DNA of 6,324 bases from Candidatus Aenigmatarchaeota archaeon (GTDB lineage Archaea > Aenigmatarchaeota > Aenigmatarchaeia > PWEA01 > JACQIF01). This document shows positions 1 to 5,135 of this stretch, in pieces (within the stretch, counting starts at the first letter, position 1; the number at the start of each line of letters is the position of its first letter). Position numbers and translations under genes: made by a program. The notes under the pieces are model-generated. The model saw only the letters and a program-made list of their open reading frames with translations, was not told where the DNA came from and did no database searches. The DNA is taken from the NCBI GenBank assembly GCA_016198635.1, contig JACQIF010000044.1, positions 1-6,324 of the forward strand, given 5' to 3'.

Positions 1-2
1 CA

Positions 3-1094
3 GGTACTACAGTCGATCTCTTTGCACTGGCCGAGATATTCATAGGCGTAACTATCATAGCCGGCGGATGGCTCTACATACTCAGCTGGTTCTACGAGGC
101 CAAGAGGATGATGCGGTGGCGCATATACGCCTTTTCGATAACCATCGGCTTCACGACATCTATGTTCTTCAACGCCATGGGAATGATAACCGTAGTCAAC
201 GGCTTGACGTCATGGACCAATTTGCTCTTCAACCTTACCATACTCTCGCTGCTATTGACATTCTTCGGGATGGGAATGCTCGCCCGCGACATAGCGAGCC
301 TCGAGCGCCTTGGCGTCGGGCTCAAGCGCCTCGAGAAGGTCAAGTTTGTAATGCAGCCCACTCAGGAAACGGTCGAAGACACAGGAATCCCTTGCATAGA
401 CAGTCTTCTGGTAGGGAAGCCCAAGAAGGCGCCGTTGGCTCTGATGGGTCCGGACGGGACGCATCCATGGAGGCTTGGGCAGCATTTCGTCATAGCAGGC
501 CTCCTGAAAGGCGAAGCGTGCATATATTTCACCATCACCCGCCCTCCAGAACTGATACTGGAACAGTTGGCCGACGCCCTGGAAACTCGCGGCAAAAAAC
601 TCAATGACTTCAAGGACTCCATAGTCATCGTGGACTGCTTCACGCCTTTTGCCGGATTGTCTGAACACGAGACGTTCCTGATGCCCGAAGATTACAAGAA
701 AGCTGGCTGGCGCTATGTGGAAGCTGACCCAAGGGATCTCAACTCCATGCACACCGCATACCGCGATGCGCGCAGGCTGCTTAATTTCAAGGAGAACGTT
801 CGTACGGTCTTTGACAACTTCTCCGGCATCATAGAACTGGCTGACCAGCAGCTGCTCTACCAATATCTTCTACACACGATAACCGCCGAGGAGAAGTTCC
901 GTTACATGAGCCTCTACCTTGTGCGCAAACAGGAGCATCTGGAGCACCTGCGCTATCTGGTCAGCGGCGTAGTAGCGTTATCGATAGAGAACGGCAAGCG
1001 TTTTGTGGAGATAGAGAAAATGCAGGCCGGGTTCCGCAGCGGCAAGTTCAGAATAGACGACAATGACGACGTCATTAAGAAGAAGGTGTTGTAG
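3..1094 (+). CDS. Membrane-anchored KaiC/RecA-fold protein with inactive ATPase site (5' partial)
   Basis: The frame is open to the left edge with no stop, so the true start lies outside; 363 residues are visible and the ATG at 108 would cut off a membrane helix. Helices lie at visible residues about 5-30, 40-65 and 73-93. The positive-inside rule puts the C-terminal part in the cytoplasm. After a charged linker, a KaiC-like domain begins at GIPCIDSLL (about 128). The Walker A position reads GPDGTHPW (149-156) where active members have GPPGTGKT, so the lysine and the hydroxyl residue are gone. The paired catalytic glutamates are replaced by Thr-Arg in FTITRPPE (about 176-183). The second core strand IVIVDCF, the Walker B-like VFDNFS (269-274) and the final KaiC strand (EIEKMQAGF) remain. 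It resembles non-catalytic KaiC relatives such as DUF835 proteins. I infer a membrane sensor or scaffold; the partner is unknown. The fold call is fairly secure, the role is not. Confidence 0.8.
   Translation, partial: GTTVDLFALAEIFIGVTIIAGGWLYILSWFYEAKRMMRWRIYAFSITIGFTTSMFFNAMGMITVVNGLTSWTNLLFNLTILSLLLTFFGMGMLARDIASLERLGVGLKRLEKVKFVMQPTQETVEDTGIPCIDSLLVGKPKKAPLALMGPDGTHPWRLGQHFVIAGLLKGEACIYFTITRPPELILEQLADALETRGKKLNDFKDSIVIVDCFTPFAGLSEHETFLMPEDYKKAGWRYVEADPRDLNSMHTAYRDARRLLNFKENVRTVFDNFSGIIELADQQLLYQYLLHTITAEEKFRYMSLYLVRKQEHLEHLRYLVSGVVALSIENGKRFVEIEKMQAGFRSGKFRIDDNDDVIKKKVL
1083..1088 (+). promoter_or_regulatory. Shine-Dalgarno site for the S4/methyltransferase-like gene
   Basis: The sequence AAGGTG matches the anti-Shine-Dalgarno end of 16S rRNA (complement GGAGGTGA) and lies 5 nt before the GTG at 1094. 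It sits inside the last codons of the upstream gene. An in-frame TAA at 1076-1078 leaves no room for a longer protein, so this site together with that stop fixes the GTG start. Confidence 0.65.
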
Positions 1095-1765
1095 TGAACA
1101 TCGAAACGTCTCTCTCTTCTAGAGTTCGCTCTAAGCTCGGTCTTGCATACCTCATAGAGAACGGTCTCGTGCGCGTGAACGGACGCGTCGTTGAGGACAG
1201 CACAATGGTGGCAGACGGCACGGATGTCGTAGAGATAGAAGACGCCGACCCGAAACTGCGTTTGGATGCGCCGGACTCCTACTGGCGCGCACGCGTGATT
1301 CAGGAGACCGTCGGTTTTGTCTCCCTTGGAGATAGCGTGCTGCACATCGAGACGAGGGACGGCGGGTTCCCGATGCTTGTGAGAGATTATAGTGGCCAAC
1401 CGTTCGTCGTAACTTCAAAGAGGCCGCCTATCGAAGGGACGGTGATAGGAACAAATCCGTTTTCCATCAAACCCGGCGAAGTGCAGGCCGCGACGCGCGC
1501 ACGTGTGGACGTGATGGTGCAGGAACTGGAGCTCGATGCGATACGCTGCTTCCAAGCCGTGGAGCGCCTGTTGCCTGCTCTGCGCTCGCGCGGAAAGATG
1601 ATGTTGTTCCTGCCCATGCAAGGCCGTGACGCGGAGAGTCTGGAAGAGATGGCGCGGCGTTTCCTTGGCGACATGTCCGTTGACGTAAGCCACACGTTCA
1701 AGTTTAGCGAAGGCATATACGTCTACGGCATACGCGTAACGGATGTGCACAGAGCGTTAACGTAG
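1094..1765 (+). CDS. S4-domain protein with degenerate FtsJ/TlyA-like methyltransferase fold
   Basis: The product has 223 residues. Residues about 8-50 form an S4-type RNA-binding motif (SRVRSK, ENGLVRVNGRVV, then a DGTDVVEIED strand). Its first helix is missing or very short compared with TlyA or RsuA, which normally begin with an RLD helix. From about 78 a Rossmann-like fold follows. SVLHIETRDGGF (81-92) aligns with the SAM-binding motif I of TlyA (DVGASTGGF) but has Glu in place of the first glycine and His in place of the acidic residue. RVDVMVQELELDAI (137-150) matches the motif IV region, then come a helix LLPALRSRGKMMLFLP and a terminal EGIYVYGIRV strand. TlyA relatives are 2'-O-methyltransferases of rRNA; here SAM binding is doubtful, so RNA binding without catalysis is possible. 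The gene overlaps its upstream neighbour by 1 nt (TAGTG), which implies translational coupling. Confidence 0.72.
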   Translation: MNIETSLSSRVRSKLGLAYLIENGLVRVNGRVVEDSTMVADGTDVVEIEDADPKLRLDAPDSYWRARVIQETVGFVSLGDSVLHIETRDGGFPMLVRDYSGQPFVVTSKRPPIEGTVIGTNPFSIKPGEVQAATRARVDVMVQELELDAIRCFQAVERLLPALRSRGKMMLFLPMQGRDAESLEEMARRFLGDMSVDVSHTFKFSEGIYVYGIRVTDVHRALT

Positions 1766-2109
1766 TTGGAATCAGGAGGCGCATAACTTCCGCTTGTACA
1801 CGACTGCGCTTGGCCCCTTAGTATAGACAGCATCTTATTGCAGGCTGTACGCCGGTCCTGATCGAGATTGGTGCAGTCGATGTTATTGACAACATCGGCC
1901 ATTCTCTCCAAACGCGGGCAAACATCGCGTTCGTCTGTGGTGATCATATATATACCGTCTCCGTCCTTCTCGCAAAATGTCAGCGGCAGGAACTCCCGCG
2001 CGGCAAATTCCCGCGAGTACTGTTCTACCGCTAAATGAGAAACATAGTTTATGAGGAGAAGCGACAGCCCAAGCAACAAAAAGAACTTCTGGAACGAGCG
2101 CTCTTTCAT
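1723..2109 (-). CDS. Small signal-anchored extracytoplasmic protein with six cysteines
   Basis: I do not recognise this 128-residue protein. It starts with a short basic stretch (MKER), then a hydrophobic helix at about 9-29 (FFLLLGLSLLLI), with no lipobox cysteine, so it is probably a signal anchor with an extracytoplasmic domain. The remainder has six cysteines (46, 64, 79, 90, 104, 121), an even number that would allow three disulfides outside the cell. The start is supported by a TATA box (TTTTTATA, minus strand) centred about 27 nt before the ATG, which predicts a leaderless transcript. Its last 43 nt overlap the end of the S4/methyltransferase-like gene on the other strand, and it diverges from the six-helix membrane protein gene. 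It fills a stretch (1766-2109) where I see no other gene. A chance reading frame cannot be fully excluded, but the signal segment and promoter argue that it is real. Confidence 0.62.
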   Translation of the reverse strand: MKERSFQKFFLLLGLSLLLINYVSHLAVEQYSREFAAREFLPLTFCEKDGDGIYMITTDERDVCPRLERMADVVNNIDCTNLDQDRRTACNKMLSILRGQAQSCTSGSYAPPDSNYVNALCTSVTRMP

Positions 2110-2113
2110 AGTG

Positions 2114-2123
2114 CTTATAAATA
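2114..2123 (+). promoter_or_regulatory. Archaeal TATA box for the six-helix membrane protein gene
   Basis: CTTATAAATA resembles the archaeal TATA consensus. Its centre predicts transcription starting near 2143-2146. That is downstream of the ATG at 2140 but upstream of the ATG at 2155, so it bears on the choice of start codon. It lies within the promoter of the opposite-strand gene. Confidence 0.5.
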
Positions 2124-2132
2124 GCGGTCCGG

Positions 2133-2140
2133 TATAAAAA
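2133..2140 (-). promoter_or_regulatory. Archaeal TATA box for the six-cysteine protein gene
   Basis: Read on the minus strand this is TTTTTATA. Its centre is 27-28 nt upstream of the A of the ATG at 2109, the expected distance to a transcription start at that base, so the mRNA is probably leaderless. The box touches the upstream candidate ATG (2140) of the plus-strand gene. Confidence 0.52.
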
Positions 2141-2144
2141 TGTC

Positions 2145-2149
2145 AGGTG
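2145..2149 (+). promoter_or_regulatory. Shine-Dalgarno site supporting the 2155 start
   Basis: AGGTG is followed by 5 nt and then ATG at 2155. The motif and spacing are the same as for the GTG start at 1094. It therefore favours 2155 over the in-frame ATG at 2140, which has no ribosome binding site. Confidence 0.5.
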
Positions 2150-2154
2150 CAGGG

Positions 2155-2940
2155 ATGGGGACAGGGGACGTCTTGAAGTTTGCTTTTCATGCAGTGCGGC
2201 GTTACCCGAAGACGCTTCTTCCCGCTGTCCTTTCGTGGATCCCTGTTACAGCGGCGGTTCTGCTCACAGCTCTTGCATTGTCAGAACTGTCGTTGGCAGG
2301 CCTTCTACAGTCTGCCGGGAGTCCGCAGGCGCTTTTGCAGCTGCTTGCGGTCCTGGGTCCGTCGCTGCTGTTCCTGGCCATCCTGTTCCTTGTGTCAGGG
2401 GCGTTTCTGCAGGCTTTCTACGTGGATGTTACAAGTCAGTTCGCCAAGCACAAGAAGCCGGACATATCATCGGCATTTTACGTAGCTAAGCGCAACCTCT
2501 TGCCTGTTCTCTGGGTGCAGGCCATAATCGGCATTTTGATTTTTGCAGTCGTGGCTGCCGTAGTCATTGTTTCGGTTGTATTCAGGGGCATCTTGGCATC
2601 CACGGCCGATAATCTGGCATTCCTTGCATCATTATTCGCTGTACTATACGTTCAGACAAAGACATGGATGGCTGTAACGTCCGTTGTTCTGGAGAAAAAA
2701 CGCGGTTGGTCTGCCGTTAAGCGCAGTTTTGCTCTTAGCAAAGGCCGTTTTGCCGAGATACTGTTCATCATACTGACGATCAGCATTGCGACTAGCATAG
2801 TGAACACGGTCTTTGATACGATACCGTTTGCCGGGGCCGTGCTGACGCTTCTTGCATCGTTATTCTTCACTGTCTGGACTTATACAGCACCGGCAGCATT
2901 TTACTTCGAGTATAGGTTAGGCAAGAAATCAATCAAGTAG
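2155..2940 (+). CDS. Six-helix integral membrane protein, YciC/GPDPase-membrane-domain-like
   Basis: The product has 261 residues from this start (266 from the ATG at 2140). I chose 2155 for the AGGTG site 5 nt upstream and because the TATA box predicts an mRNA beginning after 2140. About six hydrophobic segments are visible, at residues near 19-45, 62-90, 119-144, 153-178, 201-217 and 221-250. Between them are SAFYVAKRNLLPVLWVQ and WSAVKRSFALSKGRFAEIL, a helix-loop pattern (an amphipathic segment with a Ser and Lys/Arg-Gly-Arg turn before each helix) typical of the poorly characterised membrane families around YciC/DUF975 and the membrane domain of glycerophosphodiester phosphodiesterase. 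No catalytic domain is attached. The role is unknown; members are usually thought to act in the envelope. It is transcribed divergently from the six-cysteine protein gene, and its 3' end overlaps the glyS 3' end by 12 nt. Confidence 0.82.
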   Translation: MGTGDVLKFAFHAVRRYPKTLLPAVLSWIPVTAAVLLTALALSELSLAGLLQSAGSPQALLQLLAVLGPSLLFLAILFLVSGAFLQAFYVDVTSQFAKHKKPDISSAFYVAKRNLLPVLWVQAIIGILIFAVVAAVVIVSVVFRGILASTADNLAFLASLFAVLYVQTKTWMAVTSVVLEKKRGWSAVKRSFALSKGRFAEILFIILTISIATSIVNTVFDTIPFAGAVLTLLASLFFTVWTYTAPAAFYFEYRLGKKSIK

Positions 2941-4383
2941 TTCGCGGATCTTTATTTCTAACGCGTCAACGCTCACGCGCTCCTGTTTGCCCGTGTCGCG
3001 GTTGCGTATAGTTACTGTACGGTCTTTCATTGTCTGTCCGTCCACTGTTATGCAAAAAGGCGTGCCTATCTCGTCTTGCCTTGCGTAGCGCCGGCCGATC
3101 GAGCCTCCATCGTCGTAGAATATACGGAATTTTTTTGAGAGTGCGTTGTGCACGCGCAATGCTTCCGTGTCCATGCCTTCCTTGTTGACGAGCGGAAATA
3201 CGGCCGCATCGTAAGGTGCTATCGTATGTGGCAGCGCAAGAACTGTACGTTCGCCCTCTTTGTACGATAGCTCGAGAAGCGCGTATACGTTTCGGTCAAC
3301 GCCAAAGCTCAGCTCCAGCACGTGAGGCGTGAAGCGCCGCTCATTGTAGAATACCTCTTGCGGCTTCTTGCTGACGCGTGCATGGCCGCTCAAGTCGTGG
3401 TCTGTGCGGTAGTGGATGCCGCCCACTTCAGCGAAGCCGCCAAAAGACGCGACGTCTATCTCCACATCCCAGTGGAATTTGTTATAGAACGCGCGCTCTT
3501 CATCGGAGAGTTCATAGAAGCGGAAGCGTTCCGGCGCGACCCCAAGAACATCGAGGTAGAACTGCTGGACGCGCGCCATGTGGTAGAGATAGAACTTCGG
3601 AATGCCGTGCTTCTGGTTTGCATCGCTGCAGGTCAATTCAACTGTTTTCTTGCGGTCTTTGGCAAAGAGCAGCCGCAGCCTGTATATTTTCACAGAGTCC
3701 CAGTCCTCGTGTGCGTCCAGCGCGCTCGGATCGAAGAATATCTGCAGTTCGGCCTGCGTGAACTCGCGCATACGGTAGACGCCTTGGCGCGGCGAAATCT
3801 CGTTCCGGAAGGCGCGTCCCACGAGCGCCAGCCCGAGAGGCAGTTGCTTGCGCGTCACTTCGAACGAGCGGGCGAAGTTCACGTATGGGACTTGGGCCGT
3901 TTCTGGACGTAAGAAAGCCCGCGTCTTGCTCTGCACCCCAACCGTGACAGGGAACATCAGGTTCTGTTTCGACGCGTGGCCAAGCGTTCCGTCGCAGCGG
4001 GCGCATTTTATTTTGTGTTTTGTTATCAGCGCGTCATACTCTTTCTCATTCAGACCTTCAAATTTTTCCTTCAGGTGCTCTTGTAGGAGATGGTCAGCAC
4101 GTTCCGCGTGTTCGCACTTTATGCAAGCCACGATCGGATCGTCAAAATGTTCCAAATGCCCGCTCGCCCGGAAAACGTCCTCTGGCTGCACGATGGCTCC
4201 GTCTATCTCATGGAAGTTGCGGTTTAGCGAGAGGAAGTAACGGCGCCATGTATCCTCGAACCTGCGCTTGAGTGGCGCTCCCATAACGCCATAGTCGTAG
4301 AATCCTGCCAGGCCGCCATAAAGCTCGGAAGACTGGACGAGGAAACCGCGGCGGACGAGCAGTTGCCAGAGACCGTTTTCCAT
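2929..4383 (-). CDS. glyS: Glycyl-tRNA synthetase, archaeal/eukaryotic α2 type
   Basis: This cytoplasmic class II enzyme charges tRNA-Gly with glycine using ATP. The 484 residues contain the whole family layout. The N-terminal FLVQSSELYGG and motif 1 region (GFYDYGVMGAPLKRRF, about 27-42) come first. Then come DGAIVQPEDVFRASGH and a zinc-type cysteine set (C87/C90 and C127/C130). RPETAQ (159-164), motif 2 (FRNEISPRQGVYRMREF, 192-208), the substrate loop EVGGIHYRTDHDL (319-331) and motif 3 (PHVLELSFGVDR, 353-364) follow. The anticodon-binding domain (about 381-475) includes SIGRRYARQDEIGTPF. It is shorter than most archaeal homologues (roughly 550-600 residues), nearer the single-chain bacterial length. 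The residues after ETAQ are Val-Pro where family members normally have Gly plus a hydrophobic residue. The ATG lies about 7 nt from the predicted transcription start, so the mRNA is nearly leaderless. The gene diverges from the glycosyltransferase pair. Confidence 0.97.
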   Translation of the reverse strand: MENGLWQLLVRRGFLVQSSELYGGLAGFYDYGVMGAPLKRRFEDTWRRYFLSLNRNFHEIDGAIVQPEDVFRASGHLEHFDDPIVACIKCEHAERADHLLQEHLKEKFEGLNEKEYDALITKHKIKCARCDGTLGHASKQNLMFPVTVGVQSKTRAFLRPETAQVPYVNFARSFEVTRKQLPLGLALVGRAFRNEISPRQGVYRMREFTQAELQIFFDPSALDAHEDWDSVKIYRLRLLFAKDRKKTVELTCSDANQKHGIPKFYLYHMARVQQFYLDVLGVAPERFRFYELSDEERAFYNKFHWDVEIDVASFGGFAEVGGIHYRTDHDLSGHARVSKKPQEVFYNERRFTPHVLELSFGVDRNVYALLELSYKEGERTVLALPHTIAPYDAAVFPLVNKEGMDTEALRVHNALSKKFRIFYDDGGSIGRRYARQDEIGTPFCITVDGQTMKDRTVTIRNRDTGKQERVSVDALEIKIRELLD

Positions 4384-4412
4384 AATAGACCGATTTGAAT
4401 GATGGATACATG

Positions 4413-4420
4413 TTTATATT
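4413..4420. promoter_or_regulatory. Shared bidirectional TATA element between glyS and the GT2 gene
   Basis: TTTATATT (AATATAAA on the minus strand) is the only TATA-like run in the 62-nt gap between the two start codons, and it lies near the middle. Counting about 26 nt from its centre gives transcription starts near 4390 (minus, 7 nt before the glyS ATG) and near 4443 (plus, 3 nt before the GT2 ATG). One TBP site may thus serve both genes. Confidence 0.5.
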
Positions 4421-4445
4421 GCTGATAACAAGAGCCATCGGGTTT

Positions 4446-5126
4446 ATGATATCTGTTATAGTCCCGGCTTACCAGGAAGAGAAGTACATAGAAGGCACGC
4501 TGCACAGCATAGCTTCACAGAGGACGCCCCACGAAATCATAGTGGTGGATAGCGGTTCTACCGACAAAACTGTCGCAATAGCCAAAAAATATGCGAATCA
4601 TGTTATTATCGGGCCGCGGGGAGTATCAAAAGCCCGTAATCTTGGGGCTTCCCGAGCCAAAGGCGGCATTCTGCTTTTCCTAGACGCCGACACGCGCTTA
4701 GCACCGAATGCGCTCGATGTGATCCAACGCGCTTTCAAACGGGGCACCGCCTGCGTCTGCGGCAATGTGAGTTCTGATGGGCCTGTCTATGCCCGATTCG
4801 TCTACAGACTGGTGTCAAACGCGGCTCGTGTCAGCTCGTTTCTTGGTAAGCCCCTCTTTTATGGCATGTGCTTCGGCTGTACGAGGAAAGCATTTGAGAA
4901 CTCCGGAGGGTTCAGAGAGGCGTTTAGTATAGGAGAGGACATAAACCTCTCACTGCGGATGGGAACGCTGGGCCGGTGTGTGTGGCTCCGCGATGCAATG
5001 GTCGTCACGTCCTGGCGCCGATTGAAGGGCAAGTGGATTCTCCTGGCGCCTTATACGCATGTGAAAAACTTCTTCAAGATGGTCCTGTTTGGAAAGACTG
5101 ACGGATATTACCCGCCGATGAGGTAG
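4446..5126 (+). CDS. Family 2 glycosyltransferase (GT-A fold)
   Basis: This enzyme transfers a sugar from a nucleotide-sugar donor; donor and acceptor cannot be read from the sequence. I start at 4446 (226 residues) because the fold begins MISVIVPAYQEE there. An in-frame ATG at 4395 would place the TATA box inside the gene and add residues with no GT2 counterpart. Visible motifs are VDSGSTDKT (34-42, nucleotide binding), GVSKARNLGA (59-68), the metal-binding DAD (80-82) after ILLFL, and GEDINLSLR (163-171), where the Glu-Asp pair supplies the usual catalytic base region. The C-terminal stretch WILLAPYTHVKNFFKMVLFG is hydrophobic and aromatic, so it could sit on the inner membrane face; there is no full multi-helix anchor. 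It is the first gene of a pair with the GT4 enzyme 9 nt downstream, suggesting a surface glycan or glycolipid pathway. Confidence 0.9.
   Translation: MISVIVPAYQEEKYIEGTLHSIASQRTPHEIIVVDSGSTDKTVAIAKKYANHVIIGPRGVSKARNLGASRAKGGILLFLDADTRLAPNALDVIQRAFKRGTACVCGNVSSDGPVYARFVYRLVSNAARVSSFLGKPLFYGMCFGCTRKAFENSGGFREAFSIGEDINLSLRMGTLGRCVWLRDAMVVTSWRRLKGKWILLAPYTHVKNFFKMVLFGKTDGYYPPMR
5120..5124 (+). promoter_or_regulatory. Possible Shine-Dalgarno site for the GT4 gene
   Basis: GAGGT overlaps the stop codon of the GT2 gene and lies 11 nt before the ATG at 5136, a slightly long spacing. With only 9 nt between the genes, co-transcription and coupled translation are likely. Confidence 0.35.
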
Positions 5127-5135
5127 GGATGATAT

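Noticed and set aside
252..863. Minus-strand ORF of 203 codons.
   Set aside because: It is a shadow of the KaiC-like gene, whose fold landmarks run through this stretch in order.
953..1399. Minus-strand ORF of 148 codons crossing the junction of the first two genes.
   Set aside because: It is antisense to the S4 domain and the KaiC terminal strand, with no promoter or ribosome site seen.
2951..2960. CTTTATTTCT after the six-helix gene as an oligo-T terminator.
   Set aside because: No run of five or more T residues, and it lies inside the glyS coding sequence; too weak to call.
3322..3912. Long plus-strand ORF of 196 codons inside glyS.
   Set aside because: It is antisense to the conserved GlyRS core (motifs 2 and 3 nearby), and its composition is what a GC-rich shadow frame gives.
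4395..4445. 17-residue N-terminal extension of the GT2 protein from the ATG at 4395.
   Set aside because: The GT2 fold begins at the Met at 4446, and the extension would contain the only TATA element of the gap.
5010..5050. Direct repeat TCCTGGCGCC at 5010-5019 and 5041-5050.
   Set aside because: It is ten bases in coding sequence, in two different codon contexts, with no further repeat; likely chance.
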